NCBI RefSeq assembly: GCF_900119185.1 | Contig: NZ_FPJE01000015.1 | Span: forward strand, 1-64,000 | Direction: 5' to 3' | Length of the DNA: 64,000 nt | Source of the DNA: Sinomicrobium oceani | GTDB taxonomy: Bacteria > Bacteroidota > Bacteroidia > Flavobacteriales > Flavobacteriaceae | Part shown: in pieces, positions 26,501 through 34,734 of the stretch | Layout of the letters: the number at the start of each line of letters is the position of its first letter | Numbering within the stretch: the first letter of the stretch is position 1 | Translations under genes and position numbers: made by a program | Notes under the pieces: model-generated | Seen by the model: only the letters and a program-made list of their open reading frames with translations | Database searches by the model: none | What the model was told of the DNA's origin: nothing

Positions 26501-26672
26501 ATTCCGCTTATACCTGAATGCTCAGAACCTGTTTGTCATCACCAATTACTCCGGGCTTGATCCCGAAGTGAATGTCAACAAGGAACTGGATGGTGTTCCC
26601 TCTTTGGGAATAGATTACACCTCCTATCCCAGACCGAGAATATTCACTTTAGGATTAAATGCAACTTTTTAA
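23589..26672 (+). CDS. SusC/RagA-type TonB-linked outer-membrane transporter (second copy)
   Basis: This 1027-residue protein has a signal peptide ending IQAQ (residue 24). Then come a carboxypeptidase-regulatory-like domain (GTVSDAMGPLPGANILVKG), the plug start DEVVIIGYGETTRRDATGSV and plug motifs IRIRGTSSVRSNNNPLFVVDGIP and VLKDASATAIYGSRGANGV. The barrel ends FTLGLNATF. It is related in layout to the first SusC but clearly divergent through the barrel and about 50 residues longer, so it is not a recent duplicate. It has its own operator-like site and only a SusD partner behind it. It may take a longer, branched or cyclic alpha-glucan, or another sugar under the same control; this cannot be decided. 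Confidence 0.95.
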   Translation: MKINFIKNLALIFTIFIYGSIQAQSTVSGTVSDAMGPLPGANILVKGTTNGTQTDFDGNYSIDNVGEDAVLVISYVGYKSQELTVNGRSTINVTLAEDAQALDEVVIIGYGETTRRDATGSVVSVKAEDFNKGVIAAPEELIQGKSAGVQITSSSGEPGAGINIRIRGTSSVRSNNNPLFVVDGIPLSGDNTASGGADIGRGSSASKNPLNFINPNDIASIDVLKDASATAIYGSRGANGVVIITTKSGKGKQGSLEYSTTASVSKAANTYDLLNRDQFLQGIEKYGGNVSEQDEGSDTDWQDQILRTSFSQTHNLSYSNGYETGDYRLSLSYSDQEGIVKNSSMERLNGRLNLNQRLFNDKLKLGAQITFSRVNDEAPLITDNAGHEGDLLGATYAANPTWPADPQFQFSTSNLNPLSMLEYYRDNTHTNRSLINLSASYDFTDEFNIKVNTGFDNSSSNREGALSPLLFMGGVFENGRAFIAEQDNSSQLLEVLFNYRKEFENSKLSAMLGYSYQQFKNEGRNYQGWGFPDNDMGGMIHDLKTTDRSIRNSITGSYQQYGYGTTEAFVNRLFPEDITEEISVSDVPIRAAISDWFKYTDELQSFFGRLNYTLKDRYLFTATLRADGSSRFGGNNKYGYFPSGAFAWILSDEEFIPDVFYNLKLRLGYGVTGNQEIPHNRYQTRQRYAGLGINANSGEVQRVGLDNVAFANPDLKWEQTQQFNVGLDFGFLDNRLSGSVDLYRKNTTDLLMQIMSAQPAPQEFVYRNLDADVINQGFEITLNYGVIETEDFTWDLGTNLSYNDNEVKNFDGTVDTGGINGQGLTGAFAQRIQDGQPLFSYFLREFAGYDENGLTVYNGGDRQQFVGKSALPKYNLGISTSFTYKNWDLSAFLAGQFGHYIYNNTRNAFFTAGAIGNGRNVTRDILSRQESNLNAADVSTRFLEKGDFLRLQNITLGHNFKFADNSKVFKSFRLYLNAQNLFVITNYSGLDPEVNVNKELDGVPSLGIDYTSYPRPRIFTLGLNATF

Positions 26673-26682
26673 AAAATATGTT

Positions 26683-28200
26683 ATGAAAAATACAACCAGA
26701 AATATATTCTTCTTAAGCTGTCTGGCCCTTACTTTTTCGTGTACAGACCTTGAGGTAGATGAAAAAGATTCGATCGTGATCCCCGACACCGATGAAGGCT
26801 TCGGAGGTGTTAACCCGGATCAGACACTGAACTCGGCTTACGTAGACATTCGTAATACGTTCAATACCCAGGAAGCCCTGTATGCCCTCTCCGAAGTATC
26901 TACCGACGAGGTCCTGGTCCCTACCCGGGGGACCGACTGGGGCGACAACGGAGTATGGAGGCTGTTGCACGAACATACCTGGGATCCCACTCATCGGGAC
27001 ATCCTGAATACCTGGAACAGGCTCAACTCCAATATATACCGTATCAATCAGTTATTGGCTCCGCAATCGCAAGCCAGCTCACAACAGATTGCAGAAGGCA
27101 AATTTCTCCGTGCTTTCAGCATGTTCCACGTTATGGATCTCTACGGACAGGTACCCTTCCGGGAAGCCGACGAAGGGGTGGATGTAGACCCGAGCGTGTT
27201 TACGGCAAGTGAGGCTTTTGATTTTATACTGAATGACCTCAACGAAGCTCTTCCGGATCTGCCCTCACAAGGCCCCGGTGCCGGGACACTAAAGGCTTCC
27301 AAAGCCGCCGTACACTTTCTCCTGGCCAAATTATTTCTCAACAAACATATTTATAAAGGTAACGAAAGTCCGGATCAGGCCGATATGAATAAAGTCATAG
27401 AAGAAGTCGATGCCATTACCGCAGAAGGATTTGAACTGCAGGAAGGTTTTTTTGATATTTTTAAAAATGACCCGGATTCCGAAACAATCTGGTACACCGA
27501 TGCATCGGTAGCGACAAGAATGTGGCCCGGACTCCACTATCACCAGGTAGTTTCGGATTATACATCCGGGGGATGGAACGGATTTGCCACCCTTGCCGGC
27601 CTGTTCGACCTTTTTGAAGGGCCGTCCGACACCAATGCCGAAGGTTCGGGACAGGAAGAACGCAGAGGATTTGTACCTGCCGAAGGTATCGGTTATGGAT
27701 TTCTGGTCGGGCAACAATATGATACGCTCGGCAATGCATTAAATGACCGTGCAGGAAATCCGCTGATATTTACCCGAGACTTTCCGGCGCTGGTAGGTAA
27801 TAACGAAAGAACCGGGATACGGATACTCAAATATCACCCCAGCAACGGAGGAGAAGCCACCGGTATGATCATATTCCGTTATGCCGATGCCTACCTGATG
27901 AAAGCAGAAGCCATACTACGCGGAGGGTCTTCCGGCGATGACGCTACAGCCATGGTTAACGCGCTCCGGGCCATAAGACATGCCTCCGAACGCAGCTCCG
28001 TCGATCTTCCGGAATTACTGGACGAACGGGCGAGAGAACTCTACACAGAAGGATGGAGAAGAAATGATATGATCCGTTTCGGAGTATATAACGACACCTG
28101 GGAATTTAAAGAAAACACCGAAGCATACCGGGTCCTTTATCCCATCCCGGCGACGGCCTTGGTTTCCAATCCTAATCTCGTTCAGAATACAGGGTATTAA
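26683..28200 (+). CDS. SusD/RagB-type lipoprotein (second copy)
   Basis: This is a 505-residue lipoprotein. An upstream in-frame ATG at 26659 overlaps susC, but the ATG at 26683 starts a proper leader with lipobox LTFSC (C20) and the export tract TDLEVDEKD, so this start is preferred. SusD hallmarks are GKFLRAFSMFHVMDLYGQVPF, IIFRYADAYLMKAEAILRGG and LLDERARELYTEGWRRNDMIRFG. It begins 10 bp after the second susC stop and forms its lid. A strong terminator follows at 28237-28270, so this transport pair forms a two-gene operon without any enzyme or SusE. Confidence 0.95.
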   Translation: MKNTTRNIFFLSCLALTFSCTDLEVDEKDSIVIPDTDEGFGGVNPDQTLNSAYVDIRNTFNTQEALYALSEVSTDEVLVPTRGTDWGDNGVWRLLHEHTWDPTHRDILNTWNRLNSNIYRINQLLAPQSQASSQQIAEGKFLRAFSMFHVMDLYGQVPFREADEGVDVDPSVFTASEAFDFILNDLNEALPDLPSQGPGAGTLKASKAAVHFLLAKLFLNKHIYKGNESPDQADMNKVIEEVDAITAEGFELQEGFFDIFKNDPDSETIWYTDASVATRMWPGLHYHQVVSDYTSGGWNGFATLAGLFDLFEGPSDTNAEGSGQEERRGFVPAEGIGYGFLVGQQYDTLGNALNDRAGNPLIFTRDFPALVGNNERTGIRILKYHPSNGGEATGMIIFRYADAYLMKAEAILRGGSSGDDATAMVNALRAIRHASERSSVDLPELLDERARELYTEGWRRNDMIRFGVYNDTWEFKENTEAYRVLYPIPATALVSNPNLVQNTGY

Positions 28201-28236
28201 TCAGCCCTCTACTGTTCCTGAGTATATTTCTTAAGC

Positions 28237-28270
28237 AAAAGAGGCTGTCGTAAAAGATAGCCTCTTTTTT
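28237..28270 (+). terminator. terminator of the second susCD operon
   Basis: AAAAGAGGCT (28237-28246) pairs with AGCCTCTTTT (28259-28268), and the stem can extend inward by three more pairs. A run of T follows. It lies 37 bp after the susD stop. Confidence 0.85.
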
Positions 28271-28319
28271 GTGTTGAGCTGTTCCCGCTTTATTTCTTAC
28301 TTTTATGGCAAAACCCCTA

Positions 28320-30404
28320 ATGAAAAAGAAAATAATAACAGTCTTTTCACTGGCTGCCCTATTATTTACCTCCTTATCGTCTGTAGGGCAGGATAAACAA
28401 ACCACCCTTCTGGATGAGGTTATCGTAAGTACGGATTCGCTATCAATCATCTCCAAAGACAGTTCGCTTATTATCGGGACACCGGTCGTCAACCGGCAAC
28501 AACTGGACCAGTATGGCCCCACTGATGTCACCTGGGCTCTCAACCAGTTACCCGGTGTTTATATGCTTTCCGGCGGAATGAATGTAAACCGCATTACCAT
28601 GAGGGGTGTAGGGGCCCGAACTCCTTATGGCAGTAATAAGGTCAGAGCCTACCTCAACGATATTCCGGTTACCAATGCCATCGGGGAAACCTCCATAGAA
28701 ATTTTCGATCCCGAAAATATAGACCAGGTTGAAGTGATCCAGGGTCCGAAAGCCGTGAATTACGGCACCAACCTCGGAGGCGCTCTCCTGTTCCGGTCAG
28801 GAACCCCATCGGGTTCTTATATCCGAAACAGCTTCACCACAGGATCTTATGACCTCATTAAAAATACCACCAATGCCGTATACAGTGACAAAAAACTTTC
28901 TGTAAATGCAGGGTACGAGCATCTGGAAACAAAAGGCTACAGGGAGAACAGTGCATACCGCCGTAATGCCGTATTCCTGAATGCCACATACCGGCCAGAC
29001 TCCAAAAATGCCTTTACCCTGTTATTGAACCAGATCAATTACAACGCACAGATCTCGAGTTCTATCGGGCGGACAGCATTGGAAGAAAATCCCCGACAGG
29101 CAGCTTCCAACTGGCTCGAAGCACAGGGCTATAAAAACAGTAGGTCCACCCTGGCCGGATTGAGCTATACCCACCGTTTCAGTTCCGAATTCCGGAACAC
29201 CACCAGTGTTTTTTACACCTACCTGGACCACTACGAACCCCGCCCCTTCAATATCCTTACCGGTTTTACCAACGGGTACGGGATACGAAGTACCTTCCGG
29301 AAAGATTTTGATTTCGCCGGGCAAAAGGCAACAGTCTACCTCGGAACAGAGCTGTATAAAGACCAGTACAACTGGCAGACCATCGAGAACCGCTACCAGG
29401 AAAACAATGGCAACGGCAGCCTGGAAGGACAGCAACTAAGCAGAAATAAAGAATACCGGAGCCAGGTAAATCTCTTCGCTTCCCTATCGCTTCCCCTGGC
29501 CCGGGGACTGAAGGCCCAGGTGGGCCTCAACAGCAATTTTACCTCGTATAATTTTTTGGATCATTACCATACCGGAGAAGACAACACCAGTGCTTCCAGG
29601 CGTTTCGACCCCATAGTGGCCCCTTCCCTGAACCTCGATTATCAATACGACAGCAACCTCCGGTTTTATGCTAACGTAAGCCGTGGTTTTTCTTTTCCGG
29701 GTACAGAAGAGACCCTCACTCCCGAAGGGGTCATCAATCCCGATCTCGGACCGGAAAAAGGTATGCACTACGAAGCGGGAAGCCACATTAAGCTATGGAA
29801 GGAACGGCTACGGCTATCCGTGGCCGCATACCTTATGGATATCAAAGACCTTCTGGTAGCTCAGCGCGTGGGAGAAGACCAATATATAGGAAGAAACGCC
29901 GGAAAAACCGAACATAAAGGTATAGAAGTCTCGGCCGAGTATCACTGGGCAGTATCCCGGAGCCTGCTCCTGATCCCTTTTATAAACACTTCTATCAATG
30001 ATCACCGATTCATACGTTTCCGGGACGGGGACAACAATCATTCCGGAAATAACCTTACCGGCGTACCGGACAATAAGACCAATGCCGGACTGCGGATCAT
30101 ACACCGCAGCGGGTTATATTTTTATGCCAATTACCAGCATATCGGCGAGATCCCGCTCACCGATGCCAATAACTTATACACCGATCCTTACGGAATTGCC
30201 AACGTAAAGGCGGGTTACAAACATACGTTATCCGAAAAATTTATCCTCGAAATTTCAGGTGGCATCAATAATTTATCAGATAAGAACTACGCCCAATCGG
30301 TCCTTATCAATGCCGTAGGATTCGGAAATTCCGAACCGCGTTTCTATTACCCCGGTCTACCGAGAAACTTTTACGGTGGCATACAGTTTCGTTACCTCCT
30401 GTAA
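28320..30404 (+). CDS. TonB-dependent outer-membrane receptor
   Basis: This is a 694-residue protein. An ATG at 28305 is also in frame, but 28320 gives the standard MKKKIITVFSL leader ending VGQ. The plug (about 50-180) has PVVNRQQLDQYGPTDVTWAL, RITMRGVGARTPYGSN and VEVIQGPKAVNYGTNLGGALLF. The barrel ends GGIQFRYLL. It lacks the carboxypeptidase-like N-domain and a SusD partner, so it belongs to the classic siderophore/vitamin receptor group and not to SusC. The strong terminator at 28237-28270 separates it from the sugar locus. The ligand is unknown; no iron or B12 genes are adjacent. Confidence 0.9.
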   Translation: MKKKIITVFSLAALLFTSLSSVGQDKQTTLLDEVIVSTDSLSIISKDSSLIIGTPVVNRQQLDQYGPTDVTWALNQLPGVYMLSGGMNVNRITMRGVGARTPYGSNKVRAYLNDIPVTNAIGETSIEIFDPENIDQVEVIQGPKAVNYGTNLGGALLFRSGTPSGSYIRNSFTTGSYDLIKNTTNAVYSDKKLSVNAGYEHLETKGYRENSAYRRNAVFLNATYRPDSKNAFTLLLNQINYNAQISSSIGRTALEENPRQAASNWLEAQGYKNSRSTLAGLSYTHRFSSEFRNTTSVFYTYLDHYEPRPFNILTGFTNGYGIRSTFRKDFDFAGQKATVYLGTELYKDQYNWQTIENRYQENNGNGSLEGQQLSRNKEYRSQVNLFASLSLPLARGLKAQVGLNSNFTSYNFLDHYHTGEDNTSASRRFDPIVAPSLNLDYQYDSNLRFYANVSRGFSFPGTEETLTPEGVINPDLGPEKGMHYEAGSHIKLWKERLRLSVAAYLMDIKDLLVAQRVGEDQYIGRNAGKTEHKGIEVSAEYHWAVSRSLLLIPFINTSINDHRFIRFRDGDNNHSGNNLTGVPDNKTNAGLRIIHRSGLYFYANYQHIGEIPLTDANNLYTDPYGIANVKAGYKHTLSEKFILEISGGINNLSDKNYAQSVLINAVGFGNSEPRFYYPGLPRNFYGGIQFRYLL

Positions 30405-30453
30405 GTAACCTCAGTAATGCCAAGAAAAAATAAAATAAGCGAAAGAAATTACT

Positions 30454-30461
30454 TATTTTTG
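30454..30461 (+). promoter_or_regulatory. -7 box upstream of the holin-like gene
   Basis: TATTTTTG is a full match to TAnnTTTG, 80 bp before the preferred start at 30541. No TTG lies at the normal -33 distance. Confidence 0.45.
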
Positions 30462-30540
30462 TTAAACACCCTTTCATTAACAAATGACCAGAAAATCCCG
30501 GAGAGGGACTTTGCTGTGTCTAAGAAAAACGGAAAATTCT

Positions 30541-30891
30541 ATGAACACTATTTTAAGAGTATTGCTCACCGCCCTGGCCGTGGTGGTAATTGCTAAAATA
30601 CTTCCGGGAGTGAGTGTAGACAGCTATCCGACTGCTATTCTCGTTGCGGTGGTATTAGCCCTATTAAATCTCATCGTAAAACCGATACTCGTTATCCTTA
30701 CGTTACCGATCACGATTATCACCTTGGGATTGTTTTTACTGATTATCAATGCCGTGGTTATCCTTATCACAGATAGCCTTGTCAGCGGATTTCAGGTAGA
30801 GAATATCTGGTGGGCTTTACTATTCAGTCTTTTACTCTCTTTTTTACAATCTATTCTACATTCGTTTCTTAAAGAAAACACCGAAAGGTAG
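30541..30891 (+). CDS. phage-holin-4-2-like small membrane protein
   Basis: This 116-residue protein is made almost wholly of four hydrophobic segments: LLTALAVVVIAKILPGV, TAILVAVVLALLNLIVKPI, ITIITLGLFLLIINAVVIL and WWALLFSLLLSFLQSIL. The pattern matches the family annotated as 'phage holin family' (DUF360-like, PF04020), found as single genes across many bacteria and not tied to prophages. The frame is open from 30484, but the family starts at MNTILRVLLTAL, so 30541 is used. No phage gene is near. Function unknown. Confidence 0.82.
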   Translation: MNTILRVLLTALAVVVIAKILPGVSVDSYPTAILVAVVLALLNLIVKPILVILTLPITIITLGLFLLIINAVVILITDSLVSGFQVENIWWALLFSLLLSFLQSILHSFLKENTER

Positions 30892-30910
30892 ACGCTTTCG
30901 TCATTGTAGT

Positions 30911-30968
30911 ATTCCGGGCAAAACCCGGCATCTTTCTATCGGAAATATGTCGCTGTTTTGCCCGGAAT
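30911..30968 (+). terminator. long inverted repeat after the holin-like gene
   Basis: ATTCCGGGCAAAAC (30911-30924) and GTTTTGCCCGGAAT (30955-30968) are perfect 14-bp inverted copies with a 30-nt spacer, 19 bp after the gene stop. It is probably a terminator-type hairpin, although no T run follows. The remaining stretch to 31138 holds nothing recognisable. Confidence 0.5.
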
Positions 30969-31138
30969 GCATTTAAGACAGCCAAAAATACCTGAGCCAT
31001 CCCATCACTTTTTGCAGCCGTATGCTACGGATGCTTTACGGGCAGGGCAGCCTTTTCCCTGAAAAACAGGCTCCACCCTCCCGAAAAACCTCCTTTTATC
31101 ACACAAAAAGATGCTCTAAAATTCAGACCCTCAAAAAG

Positions 31139-31169
31139 TTGGTTAACATTGTAAAATGTTCTAATTTTG
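31139..31169 (+). promoter_or_regulatory. tig: promoter of tig
   Basis: TTG (31139-31141), 20 bp, TAATTTTG (31162-31169), a full match to the Bacteroidota promoter pattern. Transcription would start near 31175, giving a leader of about 40 nt before the tig start. Confidence 0.7.
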
Positions 31170-31212
31170 CACCCTGTTTTATATGCCATGTTAATTTTAT
31201 TAAAGCGAGTAA

Positions 31213-32535
31213 ATGGATATTACAAGAGAGCAAATAGATGAGTTGAATGCTGTAGTAAAGGTTGCTATCAGCAAGGACGATTACAGTGACAAAGTAGACA
31301 CAGTCCTGAATGACTACCGCAAGAAGGCGAATATTCCCGGTTTCAGAAAAGGACATGTTCCTATGGGATTGGTGAAAAAACAATACGGGAAAGCGGTTCT
31401 GGTAGATGAAGTTAACAAGCTTTTACAAGATGCCCTTGATAAGTATCTCACCGAAGAAAAGATTGATGTTCTCGGAAATCCGCTGCCTAAGGCACAGGAT
31501 AATTTTGACTGGGATGCAGAAAATTTTTCTTTTGAATTCGAACTCGGACTGGCTCCCGAATTTGAAGTTAACCTGAAAGGTAAAAAAGCAATAACCAGCT
31601 ATAAGATCGTTGCCGATGATAAAATGCTGGACGAGCAGGTCGACAGAATTCGCAACCAATACGGGAAACTCATATCCAAAGACACTATAGAAGAAGGAGA
31701 TGAAATCACCGGAACATTTACCAGTGAAGAAAAGGAGATAGACAACAAGGCTACTTTTTCACTTGACAAGATCAAGGGAAAACGAAACCTCGGTAAGTTC
31801 ACCGGAGCCAAAACCGGTGATGTACTGGAGCTCAAAACCAAAAGCCTTTTCCAGGACGATCACGACCTGATGAATTTCCTGAAGGTAGAACACGATGAAG
31901 TTCACGACCTGGACATCTCCGTAAATTTCACTATTGAGGAAATCAATAAAAGAGAACCTGCGGAACTCAACCAGGAACTCTTCGATAAGTTGTTCCCGGA
32001 AGGAACTGTGACTACCGAAGACGAACTGAAAGCCAAGATCAAAGAAGATGCCGAAAAACAATTCGAGCAACAAGCCGATCAAAAGTTGTTGAATGATGTT
32101 ACCGAATATCTCGTCGAGAGCACAACCTTCGACCTTCCCGCCGAATTCCTGAAAAAATGGATCCGTCAAACCGGAGAAAATCCTATCAGCGAGGAGCAAG
32201 CCAGCGAGGAATATGAAAAATCCGAAAAAGGATTACGCTATCAGCTTATCGAAGGCAAGATCATCCGTGACAATGAACTCCAGGTTACTTTTGACGAACT
32301 GAAAGATTTTGCCAAAGATTTCATAAAAATACAGATGGCGCAGTTCGGACAAACCAATCCTTCAGACGAAGAACTGGATGGTATCGCAGCAAGAATCCTG
32401 TCTAACCAGGACGAGGTAAAACGCCTTTCCGAGCAGCTGATGAGCAAAAAACTGCTCAGCCTCTATAAGGAAAAGACCAACCTCAAAACCAAAGAAGTCA
32501 GTTATGAGGACTTCGTTAAAGAGGTTTACCAGTAG
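31213..32535 (+). CDS. tig: trigger factor
   Basis: This 440-residue ribosome-associated chaperone has an N-terminal ribosome-binding domain containing NIPGFRKGHVPMGLVKKQYGK (about 37-57), which holds the signature loop. A middle region follows, in the place of the PPIase domain (about 150-240), where the sequence is diverged as usual in Bacteroidota. The C-terminal helical cradle runs to the end. It binds nascent chains at the exit tunnel and delays folding. It stands directly before clpP and clpX, the classical tig-clpP-clpX order. An 80-bp gap with a hairpin at 32565-32596 separates it from clpP. Confidence 0.93.
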   Translation: MDITREQIDELNAVVKVAISKDDYSDKVDTVLNDYRKKANIPGFRKGHVPMGLVKKQYGKAVLVDEVNKLLQDALDKYLTEEKIDVLGNPLPKAQDNFDWDAENFSFEFELGLAPEFEVNLKGKKAITSYKIVADDKMLDEQVDRIRNQYGKLISKDTIEEGDEITGTFTSEEKEIDNKATFSLDKIKGKRNLGKFTGAKTGDVLELKTKSLFQDDHDLMNFLKVEHDEVHDLDISVNFTIEEINKREPAELNQELFDKLFPEGTVTTEDELKAKIKEDAEKQFEQQADQKLLNDVTEYLVESTTFDLPAEFLKKWIRQTGENPISEEQASEEYEKSEKGLRYQLIEGKIIRDNELQVTFDELKDFAKDFIKIQMAQFGQTNPSDEELDGIAARILSNQDEVKRLSEQLMSKKLLSLYKEKTNLKTKEVSYEDFVKEVYQ

Positions 32536-32564
32536 TCCGCAAAGACAAATAAAATAACTATATT

Positions 32565-32596
32565 TAAGGCGTTAATTCATTCGATTTAACGCCTTA
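32565..32596 (+). terminator. hairpin between tig and clpP
   Basis: TAAGGCGTTAA (32565-32575) pairs with TTAACGCCTTA (32586-32596), an 11-bp perfect stem and 10-nt loop. It probably ends or attenuates tig transcripts before clpP. Confidence 0.6.
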
Positions 32597-32615
32597 TTAT
32601 ATAAAATAAAAAACT

Positions 32616-33290
32616 ATGGATTACACAAGAGAGTTTAAAAAATACGCCATACAACATCACGGAGTCAACAGCATGTATTACGACAAAATCGTAAGCAGAA
32701 TGGCTCCTGTGGGGATGACCCCCAACATTATCGAAGAACGGCAGATGAACGCTGTTGCCATGGATGTCTTTTCCCGTCTCATGATGGACCGTATTATCTT
32801 TATGGGAACTGCCATAGACGATCAGATCGCCAATATTATACAGGCGCAGTTATTGTTTCTCTCCAGCGTAGACTCGTCCAAAGACATCGAGATCTACATC
32901 AATTCCCCAGGAGGAAGCGTATATGCAGGTCTGGGGATTTATGACACTATGCAGTTCATAAAACCGGACGTCGCCACGATCTGTACCGGTATGGCCGCTT
33001 CAATGGCTGCAGTATTGCTTTGTGCCGGACAAAAAGGAAAACGAAGTGGTCTTACACACTCCAGGGTCATGATCCATCAGCCTCTGGGAGGTGCACAGGG
33101 ACAAGCCAGCGATATCGAGATCACGGCAAGAGAGATCCTGAAACTCAAGGACGAGCTTTACCATATTATTGCCAACCACTCCGGACAACCCTTTGACAAA
33201 GTAAATAAGGACAGTGACAGGGATTACTGGATGAAGGCCGACGAGGCAAAAGCATACGGTATGATCGATGAGATCCTGAGCCGGAGCTAA
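32616..33290 (+). CDS. clpP: ATP-dependent Clp protease proteolytic subunit
   Basis: This 224-residue peptidase of family S14 has an intact catalytic triad: S129 in [14 protein letters not shown]154 in [11 protein letters not shown] and D201 in the NKDSDRD segment. The fold motif [17 protein letters not shown] is present. It forms the two-ring proteolytic barrel and takes unfolded substrates from ClpX (next gene) or ClpA/C. It has a short N-terminal extension compared with the E. coli protein, normal for Bacteroidota. The 143-bp gap to clpX has no gene. Confidence 0.97.
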   Translation: MDYTREFKKYAIQHHGVNSMYYDKIVSRMAPVGMTPNIIEERQMNAVAMDVFSRLMMDRIIFMGTAIDDQIANIIQAQLLFLSSVDSSKDIEIYINSPGGSVYAGLGIYDTMQFIKPDVATICTGMAASMAAVLLCAGQKGKRSGLTHSRVMIHQPLGGAQGQASDIEITAREILKLKDELYHIIANHSGQPFDKVNKDSDRDYWMKADEAKAYGMIDEILSRS

Positions 33291-33433
33291 AAGAAAATAA
33301 CCGGAGCTGTCTGTAAACACGACATACCGATCTGAAAGACATCTCCCGGGAAAGCCTGTATTACGGGTTTTCACATTAATAATTACAGCCCTTTTCCTCA
33401 CGGAACAGGGCTGATTTGACAAAAAAAACCGTT

Positions 33434-34666
33434 ATGGCTAAAGAAGAATTAGAATGCTCATTTTGCGGAAGGAAAAAACCGGAAACCAGCCTGCTTATTG
33501 CCGGACTGGACGCACATATATGCGACCGGTGTATCGAACAGGCCCATAGCATTGTTCTGGAAGAGATCAAACAATCCCAATCGGAAGAACTCTCTGCCGA
33601 ACTGATACTGAAAAAGCCGCAGGAAATAAAAGCTTTCCTCGACCAGTACATTATAGGTCAGGATTTTACCAAAAAAGTAATGTCCGTGGCAGTGTACAAT
33701 CACTATAAAAGACTGTTACAACCGGCCTCCAAAGACGATATCGAAATACAAAAGAGCAATATCATTATGGTAGGGCAAACCGGTACCGGTAAAACGCTTA
33801 TGGCGCGGACCATTGCCAAAATGCTCAACGTACCACTGGCTATCGTAGATGCTACCGTACTTACCGAAGCCGGGTATGTGGGTGAAGATGTAGAGAGTAT
33901 CCTTACCCGCCTGTTGCAGGCCGCAGACTATAACCTGGAAAAAGCAGAAAGGGGTATTGTCTTTATCGATGAAATCGATAAAATCGCCAGAAAAAGCGAC
34001 AATCCTTCCATTACGCGCGATGTCTCCGGAGAAGGCGTTCAGCAGGCCCTCCTGAAATTGCTCGAAGGTACCGTGGTCAATGTACCGCCGAAAGGAGGAC
34101 GTAAACACCCCGACCAGAAATTTATCGAGGTGAATACCGAGAACATCCTGTTTATCGCCGGAGGAGCTTTTGATGGTATTGAAAAGGTAATTACCAAACG
34201 GCTGAACATGCAGGCTATCGGGTATAATGCTTCCCGCGAAGAAGAGGTCATAGACGAAGAGAATCTGCTTCAGTACATCATTCCCAAAGACCTTAAAGAG
34301 TTCGGACTTATTCCCGAAATCATAGGAAGACTTCCTGTCCTTACCTATATGGACCCGCTGGATGCCGAAGTACTACGGGCTATCCTTACCGAACCCAAAA
34401 ATGCGATTGTAAAACAATACAGCAAGCTTTTTGACATGGATGATATCACCCTGAACATCTCGGACGATGCGCTGGATTTTATCGTAGAAAAAGCAATGGA
34501 ATACAAACTGGGTGCTCGGGGATTACGCTCGCTATGCGAAACCATTCTTACCGATGCTATGTTTGACCTTCCGAGTTCGGACGAAAAGACACTGGAAATC
34601 GATCGTCAGTACGCCAGCGAAAAACTGGCTAAAGCTAAAGTGAGTAAACTCAAAGCAGCTTCATAA
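33434..34666 (+). CDS. clpX: ATP-dependent Clp protease ATP-binding subunit
   Basis: This is a 410-residue AAA+ unfoldase. The frame is open from 33416, but [13 protein letters not shown] at 33434 is the family start. A C4 zinc finger uses C8, C11, C30 and C33. Walker A is GQTGTGKT (114-121), Walker B is [10 protein letters not shown] (D179-E180), and the sensor-2 region reads [11 protein letters not shown]. The IGF-type ClpP-docking loop region lies near KYHLIGYN-like [10 protein letters not shown]. It unfolds tagged proteins and feeds ClpP. A strong terminator follows at 34690-34729. Confidence 0.97.
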   Translation: MAKEELECSFCGRKKPETSLLIAGLDAHICDRCIEQAHSIVLEEIKQSQSEELSAELILKKPQEIKAFLDQYIIGQDFTKKVMSVAVYNHYKRLLQPASKDDIEIQKSNIIMVGQTGTGKTLMARTIAKMLNVPLAIVDATVLTEAGYVGEDVESILTRLLQAADYNLEKAERGIVFIDEIDKIARKSDNPSITRDVSGEGVQQALLKLLEGTVVNVPPKGGRKHPDQKFIEVNTENILFIAGGAFDGIEKVITKRLNMQAIGYNASREEEVIDEENLLQYIIPKDLKEFGLIPEIIGRLPVLTYMDPLDAEVLRAILTEPKNAIVKQYSKLFDMDDITLNISDDALDFIVEKAMEYKLGARGLRSLCETILTDAMFDLPSSDEKTLEIDRQYASEKLAKAKVSKLKAAS

Positions 34667-34689
34667 AAGAAGACGATACGCTATAAAAC

Positions 34690-34729
34690 AAAACTGCCTG
34701 AAGTTCCATCTCGTACTTCAGGCAGTTTT
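34690..34729. terminator. bidirectional terminator between clpX and the GH3-family gene
   Basis: AAAACTGCCTGAAGT (34690-34704) pairs with ACTTCAGGCAGTTTT (34715-34729), a perfect 15-bp stem with 10-nt loop and T runs on both strands. It sits between two converging genes. Confidence 0.92.
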
Positions 34730-34734
34730 TGTTT

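Noticed and set aside
28320-30404. A third SusC in the sugar locus
   Set aside because: The protein lacks the carboxypeptidase-like N-domain and has no SusD partner; a strong terminator separates it from the locus.
30541-30891. Holin-like gene as a sign of a prophage
   Set aside because: The PF04020-type family is common as a lone chromosomal gene, and no lysin or structural phage gene is near.
33391-33416. CAGCCC...GGGCTG before clpX as a terminator
   Set aside because: The stem has only 6 bp with a loop of over 10 nt and no T run, so it is likely chance.
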